Below, piece by piece: positions 53,665 through 63,655 of a stretch of 64,000 nucleotides of DNA. The position numbers were made by a program, and so were the translations under genes. Under the pieces are notes generated by a model. The model searched no databases. It was not told the DNA's origin and saw only the letters and a program-made list of their open reading frames with translations. This DNA comes from Indolivaga alginatilytica (GTDB lineage: Bacteria > Bacteroidota > Bacteroidia > Bacteroidales > Dysgonomonadaceae). The stretch lies in NCBI RefSeq assembly GCF_003201355.1, contig NZ_QICL01000010.1:1-64000 (forward strand), written 5' to 3'. Position 1 is the stretch's first letter. Each line of letters starts with the position of its first letter.

Positions 53665-56600
53665 ATGCAAAACTTATCATTAGTAGAGCAAAACGGGTTA
53701 TACGACCCCACATATGAACACGATGCTTGTGGTGTTGGTTTAATTCTGCATCTTAAAGGTGTAAAATCACACGCCATTGTAGAAAATGGTTTACAAGTAT
53801 TGGAAAATATGACGCACCGTGGAGCTGAGAGTGCCGATAGCAAAACTGGTGATGGTGCAGGTATTATGCTACAAATACCACATGAATTTATTCTTCTTCA
53901 AGGTATTCCCGTTCCCGAAAAAGGACATTATGGTGCTGGGCTTGTATTTCTTCCTAAGGATGAGATTGAAGCAGAGATCTATATGATTACCCTGTCGGAT
54001 CTTATTGAGAGAGACGGATTAAGTCTTTTAGCAGTAAGAGATGTACCTGTGGATAGTGATATTTTGGGCGAAACATCAAAAGCCAGTGAGCCGACTATCA
54101 AACAGATATTTGTTACCGGAGAAGGTTTGTCCCAAGATCAATTGGAACTGAAACTCTATTTGCTAAGAAAAAAGATAGAGAAAGTCATTCTGAGTTCTAC
54201 AATCAAAGACAAACGTAATTCTTATATTGTCAGCTTATCAACTAAGAGGATTATATATAAAGGGATGCTTACCTCTCTTCAATTGAGACACTATTTCCCC
54301 GATTTGTTAAATCCCAATTTTACAAGTGGAATAGCTTTAGTGCACTCACGTTTTAGTACTAATACATTTCCTACTTGGGATTTGGCTCAACCATTTAGAT
54401 TGGTTGGTCATAATGGTGAAATAAATACCATCAGAGGTAACCGCCTATGGATGGAAGCACGTGAGAGTGTTGTTAAATCCGATTCTTTTGGAGATATGAA
54501 AGAAATATGGCCTATCGTACAACATGGTATGAGCGATAGTGCTTCGTTTGACAATGTGCTCGAGTTTCTAGTGATGTCGGGTAAATCATTACCTCATGCT
54601 TTGGCGATGATGATTCCTGAATCTTGGAATTTCAAGAACCCTATATCATCCGATCTTAAAGCATTCTATGAATATCACAGTATATTTATGGAACCTTGGG
54701 ATGGTCCTGCAACGATATTGTTTTCGGATGGACGTTATGCAGGAGGTTTGTTAGATAGAAACGGACTTCGCCCAGCACGTTACCTTATCACTCACAACGA
54801 TATAATGGTAGTAGCTTCCGAAACGGGAGTTCTTCCTTTTGAACCTTCCGAAATAAAGGAAAAAGGACGTTTAAAACCGGGTAAAATGTTGATGGTAGAT
54901 ACTCAGGAAGGAACTATCCAATATGACCCCGAATTAAAAGAAAGCCTAGCGAAAGCTTATCCATACAGAGATTGGTTAAATAAAAATAGAATTTCCTTAG
55001 ATGATATTTCTTCAGGAAGAAGTATTAAATACTCCTTGGATAATTATTCTCAACATCTCAAAGTTTTCGGATATTACAAAGAAGATATTGAGAAGGTTAT
55101 CACCCCGATGGCTGTTGATGGTAAAGAGCCGATAGCATCTATGGGTAATGATGCCCCTGTTGCAGTGTTGTCGAGCAAACGTTACCGTTTATTTACTTAC
55201 TTCCGTCAGCTCTTTGCACAGGTAACCAATCCTCCAATTGATCCGATTCGTGAAGAGTTGGTCATGTCATTATCAGGATATATAGGATCGCTTCATAAAA
55301 ATATATTAGAGCCTATGCCCGAACATTGCAAGATGGTTGGCTTGTCGCATCCTATTATTACTAATCGTGAGCTTGATCTTTTAGTACATATCGAATACAA
55401 AGGCTTCAAGGCTGAAACCCTATCATTATTATTCAATCCGAAAGATGGAGCAGCAGGCTTAGAAAAAGCTATCGAAGATTTATGTTTGAAAGCTGAAAAA
55501 GCAGTAGATAAAGGTAGTAACTATATCATTATTTCGGATAGAGGTATTGACGAAAATCATGTGGCTATACCTTCATTGTTGGCTGTATCTGCGGTTCATC
55601 ATTATTTGATAGATCGACGTAAACGTATGCAGATTGATATTGTAGTAGAATCTGCCGAACCTCGTGAAGTGATGCACTTCGCTCTATTGTTTGGATATGG
55701 TGCAAATGCAGTCAATCCTTATTTAGCATTTGCAGTTCTCGAAGACTTGGTGAAAAACGGAACGATTCAGCTAGATTTCCATACAGCAGAAAAGAACTAT
55801 ATTAAGTCTATCGACAAAGGACTGTTGAAGACTCTTTCTAAAATGGGTATCTCTACATTGAAGAGTTATCTGGGAGCTCAACTGTTTGAGGCAATAGGAA
55901 TTAGTTCCAGTGTTATAAATAAATACTTCAAGGGTACAACTTCTAAAATTGAAGGTATAGACTTGAAAGATATTGCAACTGATACGATTGAAGCTCATAA
56001 CGAAGCGTATGAAGTTGATTATATTGACAGTTCGTTAATTAATCAAGGAATATATGCTTGGAGACGTGATGGCGAAGATCATGCTTGGAATCCCGAAACG
56101 ATAACTAAATTACAATTAGCTACACGTTTGGGTAGTTATAAGAAATTCAAAGAGTATACAGAGTCAATTGATAAGAAAGAAGAAAAACTATTCTTACGTG
56201 ATTTCTTAGATTTTGATACAAATAATCCGATCAGCATTGACGAAGTAGAACCGGTTTCCGAAATAACAAAACGTTTTGTAACGGGAGCTATGTCTTTCGG
56301 ATCAATCAGCCGTGAAGCTCACGAGGCAATGGCGATTGCGATGAATGCTATTGGAGGAAAAAGCAATACAGGTGAAGGTGGAGAACTACCCGAACGTTTT
56401 GCTACAAATGCCCGATCGGCGATCAAGCAAGTTGCCTCAGGTCGTTTTGGGGTAACTACCGAATATTTAGTAAATGCAGATGAAATTCAAATAAAAATAG
56501 CTCAGGGAGCTAAGCCCGGAGAAGGTGGTCAGTTACCTGGATTTAAGGTTGATAAAGTGATTGCTAAAACACGTCATTCTATTCCTGGAATTTCGTTGAT

Positions 56601-58167
56601 CTCTCCTCCCCCACATCACGATATTTATTCGATTGAAGATTTAGCACAGCTGATTTTTGATTTGAAAAATGTCAATCCACAAGCTATTGTAAGTGTGAAA
56701 CTGGTATCTGAAAGTGGTGTTGGAACTATTGCTGCCGGAGTAGCAAAAGCAAAAGCTGATCTTATATTGATCAGTGGATGCGAAGGTGGTACAGGAGCAA
56801 GTCCTGTGAGTTCAATCAAACATGCAGGTTTACCTTTGGAAATCGGATTAGCCGAAGTTCAACAAACACTTGTAATCAATGATTTGCGTGGACAAATACG
56901 TTTGCAAACCGATGGACAATTAAAAACAGGTCATGACATTATAGTTGCCTCTATGCTTGGAGCAGAAGAATTTGGGTTTGCTACAAGTGCGTTGATAGTT
57001 CTAGGTTGTATAATGATGCGTAAATGTCACATCAATACTTGCCCTGTAGGTGTTGCTACTCAAGATGAAGAACTGAGAAAGAAATTTATCGGAAAAAGTG
57101 AGTACTTGATTAACTATTTCAGCTTTTTAGCACAAGAGGTGCGCGAGCATTTAGCTGCTCTAGGATTTACTTCTTTAGATCAGGTTGTCGGACGTACTGA
57201 CTTGCTGAAATATGTGAAAGATAATTCCAGCAGTAAACTAAGTAAATTAGATTTGTCTCGCATCATCTATTCTCCCGAAGCTGCTAAAGTAAATGCTGTA
57301 AGACAAGTAAAAGGACAGGATCATAAGTTACATGAAGTAATGGATGTTGAATTGATAAAAACTTCACGTCCTGCCATTGAAAAAGCTATGCCGGTAGAAT
57401 TGTCTCGTTCTATAAAAAATACAGATAGAGCTGTTGGATCTATGCTTTCGGGTGAAATAGCAAAACGCTATGGCAATGACGGATTACCAACTGATACTAT
57501 CCAATGTACCTTCAAAGGATCAGCCGGACAGAGCTTTGGAGCATTTCTTTCTCATGGGGTGACCTTCAAATTAGAAGGTGATGCTAATGATTATGTTGGT
57601 AAAGGTCTTTCGGGTGGTAAATTAGTGATTGTTCCCCCTGCTACATCAACTTATAAACCTCAGGATAATATTATTGCTGGCAATACATTGTTATACGGAG
57701 CAACAGGAGGTGAAGTATATATCAACGGACAGGTTGGCGAACGTTTCTGTGTAAGAAATAGTGGTGCAATAGCTATTGTTGAAGGAGCAGGCGATCACTG
57801 TTGCGAATATATGACAGGCGGACGTACTGTAGTCTTAGGGAAAACGGGTCGTAATTTTGCCGCAGGTATGAGTGGAGGAATCGCCTATGTATATAATGTA
57901 GACGGAGACTTCGATTTCTTCTGTAATATGGAAATGGTAGAACTTTCTTTAATTGAAGATAGCACCGACAATAAAGAACTGCATCAACTAATTTCTCAAC
58001 ATTATAAATATACCAAAAGCCCCTTAGCGAAGAGTATTCTTGAAAACTGGAATGAAGAAGTGAATAAGTTCATTAAAATTATGCCTATAGAGTATAAGAA
58101 AGTTCTTCAAGAAGAAAAAATGGAGGCTTTGAAAAAGAAAATTGCAAACGTAGAATTTGATTATTAA
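53665..58167 (+). CDS. gltB: Glutamate synthase, large subunit
   Basis: GltB makes two glutamates from glutamine and 2-oxoglutarate. The 1500-residue protein has all domains: an N-terminal class II glutaminase with its nucleophile in EHDACGVG (C22, released by propeptide removal), a central domain, the FMN/2-oxoglutarate domain (TGAMSFGSISREAHEAMAIA near 876 and GEGGELPERF near 906), the [3Fe-4S] cysteines in MRKCHINTCPVGVAT, and the C-terminal beta-helix repeats with GGxxG turns. gltD follows at 12 bp. Confidence 0.97.
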   Translation: MQNLSLVEQNGLYDPTYEHDACGVGLILHLKGVKSHAIVENGLQVLENMTHRGAESADSKTGDGAGIMLQIPHEFILLQGIPVPEKGHYGAGLVFLPKDEIEAEIYMITLSDLIERDGLSLLAVRDVPVDSDILGETSKASEPTIKQIFVTGEGLSQDQLELKLYLLRKKIEKVILSSTIKDKRNSYIVSLSTKRIIYKGMLTSLQLRHYFPDLLNPNFTSGIALVHSRFSTNTFPTWDLAQPFRLVGHNGEINTIRGNRLWMEARESVVKSDSFGDMKEIWPIVQHGMSDSASFDNVLEFLVMSGKSLPHALAMMIPESWNFKNPISSDLKAFYEYHSIFMEPWDGPATILFSDGRYAGGLLDRNGLRPARYLITHNDIMVVASETGVLPFEPSEIKEKGRLKPGKMLMVDTQEGTIQYDPELKESLAKAYPYRDWLNKNRISLDDISSGRSIKYSLDNYSQHLKVFGYYKEDIEKVITPMAVDGKEPIASMGNDAPVAVLSSKRYRLFTYFRQLFAQVTNPPIDPIREELVMSLSGYIGSLHKNILEPMPEHCKMVGLSHPIITNRELDLLVHIEYKGFKAETLSLLFNPKDGAAGLEKAIEDLCLKAEKAVDKGSNYIIISDRGIDENHVAIPSLLAVSAVHHYLIDRRKRMQIDIVVESAEPREVMHFALLFGYGANAVNPYLAFAVLEDLVKNGTIQLDFHTAEKNYIKSIDKGLLKTLSKMGISTLKSYLGAQLFEAIGISSSVINKYFKGTTSKIEGIDLKDIATDTIEAHNEAYEVDYIDSSLINQGIYAWRRDGEDHAWNPETITKLQLATRLGSYKKFKEYTESIDKKEEKLFLRDFLDFDTNNPISIDEVEPVSEITKRFVTGAMSFGSISREAHEAMAIAMNAIGGKSNTGEGGELPERFATNARSAIKQVASGRFGVTTEYLVNADEIQIKIAQGAKPGEGGQLPGFKVDKVIAKTRHSIPGISLISPPPHHDIYSIEDLAQLIFDLKNVNPQAIVSVKLVSESGVGTIAAGVAKAKADLILISGCEGGTGASPVSSIKHAGLPLEIGLAEVQQTLVINDLRGQIRLQTDGQLKTGHDIIVASMLGAEEFGFATSALIVLGCIMMRKCHINTCPVGVATQDEELRKKFIGKSEYLINYFSFLAQEVREHLAALGFTSLDQVVGRTDLLKYVKDNSSSKLSKLDLSRIIYSPEAAKVNAVRQVKGQDHKLHEVMDVELIKTSRPAIEKAMPVELSRSIKNTDRAVGSMLSGEIAKRYGNDGLPTDTIQCTFKGSAGQSFGAFLSHGVTFKLEGDANDYVGKGLSGGKLVIVPPATSTYKPQDNIIAGNTLLYGATGGEVYINGQVGERFCVRNSGAIAIVEGAGDHCCEYMTGGRTVVLGKTGRNFAAGMSGGIAYVYNVDGDFDFFCNMEMVELSLIEDSTDNKELHQLISQHYKYTKSPLAKSILENWNEEVNKFIKIMPIEYKKVLQEEKMEALKKKIANVEFDY

Positions 58168-58179
58168 TAACGAGGAACA

Positions 58180-59607
58180 ATGGGAAATCCAAAAGCATTT
58201 TTAACAGTAAAAAGAAAAGAAGCAGGATACCGTCCTCGTCAAGAACGTATCCTCGATTTCGGAGAAGTAGAACAGACTTTAAACTCAGAAGACAGACAAC
58301 AGCAAGCATCACGTTGTATGGACTGTGGTATACCTTTTTGTCAATGGGGGTGTCCTCTCGGAAATAAAATGCCCGAATGGCAAGACTACATATACAAAGG
58401 TAACTGGCGTTTAGCAGCAGAAGTATTGATGCAAACAAATGATTTTCCTGAGTTTACAGGACGTATTTGTCCCGCTCCATGTGAGAAAACTTGTGTTTTG
58501 TCTTTGCATAAATCTCCGGTAACTATCCGTGAGAATGAAGCATCAGCTTTAGAGCATGCTTTTCAGGAAGGATATATCAAACCTTTTATACCAAAGGTAA
58601 GAACAGGAAAGAAAGTGGCAGTTATAGGTTCGGGTCCTTCAGGAATGGCAGTTGCGAATCAATTGAACCGAATGGGACATGAAGTCACTGTTTATGAAAA
58701 AAGTAGTCGTATAGGTGGTTTACTTCGTTTCGGTATTCCCGATTTCAAGTTGAACAAAAATATCATTGATCGTCGTCTTGAGTTAATGGAAGCCGAAGGT
58801 ATTAAATTTGTAACCAATACTGAAGTCGGAATAGATATCAAAGGAAAAGATTTGGTGAAAAATAATGATGCTATTTGTGTAGCCATTGGTTCACAAGTTC
58901 CTCGTGATTTACCCGTTGAAGGCAGAGGGCTTAAAGGAGTTTACTATGCGATGGAATATCTGACAATGAAAAACAGATTGGTTGCAAAAGAAGAAGTTTC
59001 TGCTGATAAAATTATAAATACGGAAGGTAAAAATGTATTGGTAATTGGTGGCGGTGATACTGGATCGGATTGTATTGGTACAGCCAATCGTCAAAAGGCG
59101 GCTAATATTTTGCAGATCGAGATTATGCCTAAACCTCCAACATTGGATGAATTGGAAAATAGTTGGCCTATGCCATTTCCCGGAGTATTGAAAACGAGTT
59201 CATCACACCTCGAAGGTTGTGAGCGCCGTTGGTCTATGAACACCAAACGATTCATTGGAGAAAATGGTATCTTAACAGGTGTGGAACTTGTAGAGATAGC
59301 TTGGGAGAAAGACGAAGCAGGAAAAATGGTTATGAAAGAAGTCGGAGAACCCGAAATATTGAAAATTGATTATGTTTTCCTTGCATTAGGCTTTATTCAT
59401 CCGATACAAGATGGTCTTTTAGCAGAACTTGGTGTAAAAGTAGATGATGTTCGTAAGAATATTACCACAGATGTAAATCGGTTGACAAATGTTTCGAAAG
59501 TATTTGCAGCAGGTGACTGTGTTAGTGGACAATCTTTGGTTGTTACAAGTATTGCCTCGGGACGTAGAACTGCAAAACATATCAATGACTTTCTGAAAAC
59601 AAAATAA
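58180..59607 (+). CDS. gltD: Glutamate synthase, small subunit
   Basis: GltD supplies electrons from NADPH to GltB. The 475-residue protein has N-terminal iron-sulfur cysteines (CMDCGIPFCQWGCPLGNKMP near 46 and CPAPCEKTCV near 96), the FAD loop VAVIGSGPSGMAVANQLNRM near 145, GGLLRFGIPDFKL near 178 and the NADPH loop VLVIGGGDTGSDCIGTANR near 285. It is 12 bp behind gltB and in one operon. A large inverted repeat separates it from rodA. Confidence 0.96.
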   Translation: MGNPKAFLTVKRKEAGYRPRQERILDFGEVEQTLNSEDRQQQASRCMDCGIPFCQWGCPLGNKMPEWQDYIYKGNWRLAAEVLMQTNDFPEFTGRICPAPCEKTCVLSLHKSPVTIRENEASALEHAFQEGYIKPFIPKVRTGKKVAVIGSGPSGMAVANQLNRMGHEVTVYEKSSRIGGLLRFGIPDFKLNKNIIDRRLELMEAEGIKFVTNTEVGIDIKGKDLVKNNDAICVAIGSQVPRDLPVEGRGLKGVYYAMEYLTMKNRLVAKEEVSADKIINTEGKNVLVIGGGDTGSDCIGTANRQKAANILQIEIMPKPPTLDELENSWPMPFPGVLKTSSSHLEGCERRWSMNTKRFIGENGILTGVELVEIAWEKDEAGKMVMKEVGEPEILKIDYVFLALGFIHPIQDGLLAELGVKVDDVRKNITTDVNRLTNVSKVFAAGDCVSGQSLVVTSIASGRRTAKHINDFLKTK

Positions 59608-59629
59608 GTTTGTAAGTATACAGATTTTG

Positions 59630-59721
59630 TTAAACGCAAAGTCGCAAAGATGCAAAGTTTTTTTCTTTGTTATTTGAAGATTACAAGCAAGAAAATAGCG
59701 TCTTTGCGACTTTGCGTTTAA
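59630..59721. repeat. 92-bp inverted-repeat element between gltD and rodA
   Basis: TTAAACGCAAAGTCGCAAAG at 59630-59649 (plus one more A) recurs as an exact reverse complement at 59701-59721. The arms are 21 bp and the centre is about 50 bp. The GCAAAG words also repeat in tandem in the left arm. Similar CGCAAAG repeats are common in Bacteroidota. It could serve as a terminator for both convergent genes. Confidence 0.75.
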
Positions 59722-59732
59722 TATATAAAACT

Positions 59733-61190
59733 TTATCGTCTTTTACGAGCCATATCTAGACGTAAAAATATAAATAAAAGAATTGTAAAAGCTAATAATG
59801 ATGATCCTCCATAGCTGAAAAATGGCAAGGGAATACCAATCACCGGCAGTAATCCAATAACCATACCTACATTAATCGTTAAATGAAATAAGAATATGCA
59901 TCCGACACCATATCCATAGACTCGTCCGAATGTGTTCTTTTGTCTTTCAGCCAGAAAAAACACCCTTATAATAAGTGCTGATAATCCTAATAATACTAAG
60001 ACAGATCCTACAAATCCTTGCTCCTCTCCTACTGTGCAAAATATAAAATCAGTATCCTGTTCGGGTACATATTTTAGTTTGGTTTGTGTTCCATTCAAGA
60101 AACCTTTACCCAAAGCACCACCCGATCCTATTGCTATTTTTGATTGATTGACGTTATATCCGGCTCCCATCAAATCATCTTCCATACCTAAAGATACTTT
60201 GATTCGTATTTGTTGATGAGATTGTAATACATCAGTAAATACATAGTTGACAGAACTGACATAGCCGATACTGCCTATAGCAAAAAGAGCTAAGAACAGA
60301 TAGGTTTTAGACCATTCGCGGGCTGCAGTAATCAGCAAGTATATAACAACAGCGCTTATAGCAGTAATGGAGATAATACCCCAATTTACATAAATGTCAA
60401 AAAGAGAAATTACGTAGCAGATACCTCCATATATGGCTGCGCCTAATAGTATATAGGATGCTGTTCTGTAGTCTTTCCGAAAATTGATAGTAAGAATAGC
60501 GGTTACTACAATAATAAAGAGAATAGATATGCATTCTCCCATGGTGAGAGCGCCCATATCAATATCTGAATATTTTAACCCGAGAATAAATAGGACAACT
60601 GCACAAACTCCCGAGAACAAAACCATTCCGGGCAATCCTTCTCTATATAAAACCAATATGAAAGCTGTAAAAACAAGAGCTGAACCTGTCTCTTTCTGCA
60701 TCATAATAAGAATCATTGGCAATATTATCATTATAGCCAATATCAACAGATTCTTTATTGTAAGCAGTTTAAAATTATAGCTATTCATAAATCTGGCGAT
60801 AGCCAATCCAACTGCAAATTTTGTAAATTCAGCAGGCTGTAAGCGTATTGAATCAGTTATAACCAGCCAAGATCGAGACCCTTTTATATCGGGTGCAATA
60901 ATTATTGTGACTATTAATAAAACGATAAAAAATGCATATATAAAGTAAGCCAGAATATCATACAGATTATTGTCCAATTTGAGCAGTACAAAACCAACTA
61001 TAATTGATATTCCCATCCATACAAGCTGCATACCTGCACGACCCGAAAAATCAAATAGACTAGTTACATGGTCGTAATCGTAGCTTGCACCATAGATGCT
61101 AAGCCAGCCGCCAATTATTAATAGAAAATATAAAACTATTATAAACCAGTCGACACTTCCTGTAATATGATCGTCTTCTTTTTTTAGCAT
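59733..61190 (-). CDS. rodA: Peptidoglycan glycosyltransferase RodA
   Basis: RodA polymerises glycan strands of the side wall with PBP2. The 485-residue SEDS protein has about ten membrane segments. Recognisable are RLQPAEFTKFAVGLAIARF near 117, SGGALGKGFLNGTQTKLKYV near 354, EQDTDFIFCTVGEEQGFVG near 376 and the end GIPLPFFSYGGSSLLAF near 447. The middle holds an insertion of extra hydrophobic segments compared with the 370-residue E. coli protein, as in other Bacteroidota. It lies 27 bp after mrdA. Confidence 0.94.
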   Translation of the reverse strand: MLKKEDDHITGSVDWFIIVLYFLLIIGGWLSIYGASYDYDHVTSLFDFSGRAGMQLVWMGISIIVGFVLLKLDNNLYDILAYFIYAFFIVLLIVTIIIAPDIKGSRSWLVITDSIRLQPAEFTKFAVGLAIARFMNSYNFKLLTIKNLLILAIMIILPMILIMMQKETGSALVFTAFILVLYREGLPGMVLFSGVCAVVLFILGLKYSDIDMGALTMGECISILFIIVVTAILTINFRKDYRTASYILLGAAIYGGICYVISLFDIYVNWGIISITAISAVVIYLLITAAREWSKTYLFLALFAIGSIGYVSSVNYVFTDVLQSHQQIRIKVSLGMEDDLMGAGYNVNQSKIAIGSGGALGKGFLNGTQTKLKYVPEQDTDFIFCTVGEEQGFVGSVLVLLGLSALIIRVFFLAERQKNTFGRVYGYGVGCIFLFHLTINVGMVIGLLPVIGIPLPFFSYGGSSLLAFTILLFIFLRLDMARKRR

Positions 61191-61217
61191 GTATAATTTA
61201 AATCTATTCTGAGATTT

Positions 61218-63149
61218 TTATTCTTCAATTATTGTTTCACCTTCAGTTGTAGTTTGAGTCGCAATATCGTTTCTTCGTTGCTCCCAACTGTTCAAAACAT
61301 TAGGCAGGATTATAGCATTTGCCATATTATCCTCCAGATATTTCTCAGAAGCAGGTATTTCTCCTTTCAAGTATTTTTGAACCATCAATCTTGCAATGGG
61401 CACAGCAAACCGAGCTCCAAAGCCTGCATTTTCAACCAGTACCGAGATGGCAACCTGAGGTTTGTCTACAGGAGCAAATCCCATAAACCAAGAGTGGTCG
61501 CGACCATGTGGATTTTCAGCAGTACCGGTTTTTCCTGCTACTGCAATTTCCGGAAGAAGATTTATACCATAACAAGTACCTCCGGTTACAGCATTTGCCA
61601 TCCCTTGGGCTATAGTGTTATAGTATGCCTCCTTTACTCCTGTATACCTTCTATCGGTGTATGTTTTATCTAAAGGCATATCTTGAATTTGTCTCACCAC
61701 ATGAGGTGTGTAAAAGAATCCTCTGTTGGCAATTGTAGCTCCCAGGTTTGCAACCTGTAATGGAGTGGCCAAAATCTCACCTTGTCCTATAGCTATCGAG
61801 ATTACATTTTGAGCATACCATTTTTCTGTTTTGAAAGCTTTTGTATAGAACTGACTATTGGGAATAAGCCCTCTTTTTTCAGAAGGCAGATCTACTCCCA
61901 GTTTATAACCAAATCCCATAGATACCAAATAATCTTTCCAGATATCAAAAGCTTCTCTGATATTTGCATATTTCTTTCGGTTGCTAAGCATAGCATTTAA
62001 ACCATAACAAAAATAAGAATTACAAGACGTTGCTATTGCAGGAACTAATGATAATGGCGATCCATGTCCGTGACATCTGGGCCTTCCTCCACCCGGAGGA
62101 TACCCTCCGGCACAGGAATAAGCTGTTTCGGGTGTAATAATACCCTCTTCCAGAAATATTAAACCTTGAGTGGTCTTGAATGTAGATCCCGGAGGATATG
62201 TACCTTGAGTTGCTCTGTTGAATAGAGGTTTTGATGGATTCTGTTCAAGCGATTTATAATTATTTCCAAATTCACGTCCTAACAAAATAGCCGGGTCATA
62301 AGTCGGAGAAGTAACCAGACATAAGATTTCACCGGTAGAAGGCTCAATCATTACTATACTTCCAATCTTATTTTGCATCAGGTATTCGCCATATGCTTGT
62401 AGTTCTATATCTATAGCCAGCTTAAGATTTTTGCCCGATACGGGATTTACGTCATGTTTACCGTTTTCGTATTTTCCTTTTATTCTTCCATGTGCATCAC
62501 GAAGAAGAATCTCTACCCCTTTTTGACCTCTTAATATATTTTCATAGGATGTTTCTATACCTGATTTTCCGGCATAATCACCTCTAACGTAATAAGGGTC
62601 TTCTGCCAGAGCCGTTTTATTTACTTCGGCAACATAGCCTAATACTTGAGCTGCATTCACAAAATTATATTGACGTAGAGCTCTGTTCTGAATATAAAAT
62701 CCGGGGAATTTATATAATTTTTCTTGAAAAAGACCATACTCACGAACGGTGAGCTGAGTCATAAGTGTTTGTAAGGTATAAGAAGAATAACCGGGATTAA
62801 GCCTTCGGTCTTTAACGTCACTTATTTTCTTTTCTAACTGATCTCTGGTAAGTCCTAAAATATGACAGAAGTCGAGAGTATCAAAAGGTTCTACTTCCCG
62901 TGGGATATATACAATATCATAGGTCGGCTGATTATAGACTAAAAGACGATCTTTACGGTCTGATATAGTTCCCCTTGCAGGGTACAGTGTCTTTTTAAAG
63001 AAAGCGTTACTATCTGCCGAATATTTGTATTCGTGTTGAATAATCTGTAGATTGAATAACTGGCAGATCAATACAATGACAATAATTACGGTTATCGCCA
63101 GAATTGTATAATATCTTTTTTCCGAGTGTAAATTATTATCCTTACTCAT
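61218..63149 (-). CDS. mrdA: Penicillin-binding protein 2, peptidoglycan transpeptidase
   Basis: PBP2 cross-links peptidoglycan for elongation. The 643-residue protein has one N-terminal membrane segment (residues 13-34), the dimerisation domain with YPARGTISDRKDRLL near 56, and the transpeptidase domain: SxxK motif GSTFK with S322, SCNSYFCYG near 379 and KTGTAE near 544. It overlaps mreD by 4 bp (ATGA) and is followed by rodA, the usual partner. Confidence 0.95.
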   Translation of the reverse strand: MSKDNNLHSEKRYYTILAITVIIVIVLICQLFNLQIIQHEYKYSADSNAFFKKTLYPARGTISDRKDRLLVYNQPTYDIVYIPREVEPFDTLDFCHILGLTRDQLEKKISDVKDRRLNPGYSSYTLQTLMTQLTVREYGLFQEKLYKFPGFYIQNRALRQYNFVNAAQVLGYVAEVNKTALAEDPYYVRGDYAGKSGIETSYENILRGQKGVEILLRDAHGRIKGKYENGKHDVNPVSGKNLKLAIDIELQAYGEYLMQNKIGSIVMIEPSTGEILCLVTSPTYDPAILLGREFGNNYKSLEQNPSKPLFNRATQGTYPPGSTFKTTQGLIFLEEGIITPETAYSCAGGYPPGGGRPRCHGHGSPLSLVPAIATSCNSYFCYGLNAMLSNRKKYANIREAFDIWKDYLVSMGFGYKLGVDLPSEKRGLIPNSQFYTKAFKTEKWYAQNVISIAIGQGEILATPLQVANLGATIANRGFFYTPHVVRQIQDMPLDKTYTDRRYTGVKEAYYNTIAQGMANAVTGGTCYGINLLPEIAVAGKTGTAENPHGRDHSWFMGFAPVDKPQVAISVLVENAGFGARFAVPIARLMVQKYLKGEIPASEKYLEDNMANAIILPNVLNSWEQRRNDIATQTTTEGETIIEE

Positions 63150-63655
63150 GCCCTTTTTCTTTTGACTGAGAATCCTTCAATGGCATAAATTAAAATAGAT
63201 GTAAGAAGTGTAGAGCTTAAAACTCTCAACATTATTGTGAAGAAATTAAGATATGAAAATGAGCTGATTGAGATAAGTGCCAGATGATGAATAAAAACAA
63301 TTACAATCGTATATTTTACAAAGGCAAGTCCCAAGTTGGGTATGCTTGGTATAAAGTGCTCAAAATCTTCTCTTGCAAAAAATAAACCCTGAACCGGTCG
63401 ACGCATAAAGGCGGCAAGAACAGCCGCAGCAGCATTTTGTCCGAGCGTATTACAAAATATATCAATAGAAAAACCTAATAAGAATGCCATAATTAAAACA
63501 AAATTACGGTTGGTTCCAATGGGCATTTTTATAATGAAATATATATATAGAAAAGGTGTAGCATACCCCAAAAAAGAGATATGGTTAAGTACTAATACTT
63601 GAAGAAGAACAAGTATAATAAATGAAATCAATTGCTTCAGCCAATTACCTGCCAT
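63146..63655 (-). CDS. mreD: Rod shape-determining protein MreD
   Basis: A 169-residue membrane protein of the elongation complex. It has five to six hydrophobic segments, among them LISFIILVLLQVLVLNHISF and LVLIMAFLLGFSIDIFCNTL; the latter is the recognised MreD block with its G-F/S-x-D. The start lies inside the end of mreC (11-bp overlap) and the stop overlaps mrdA, so the order mreC-mreD-mrdA-rodA is one transcription unit. Confidence 0.9.
   Translation of the reverse strand: MAGNWLKQLISFIILVLLQVLVLNHISFLGYATPFLYIYFIIKMPIGTNRNFVLIMAFLLGFSIDIFCNTLGQNAAAAVLAAFMRRPVQGLFFAREDFEHFIPSIPNLGLAFVKYTIVIVFIHHLALISISSFSYLNFFTIMLRVLSSTLLTSILIYAIEGFSVKRKRA

Noticed and set aside
58085-58438. 117-codon frame antisense to the gltB-gltD junction
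   Set aside because: It lies wholly opposite two well-supported genes, has no promoter, and its residue pattern is that of a shadow frame.
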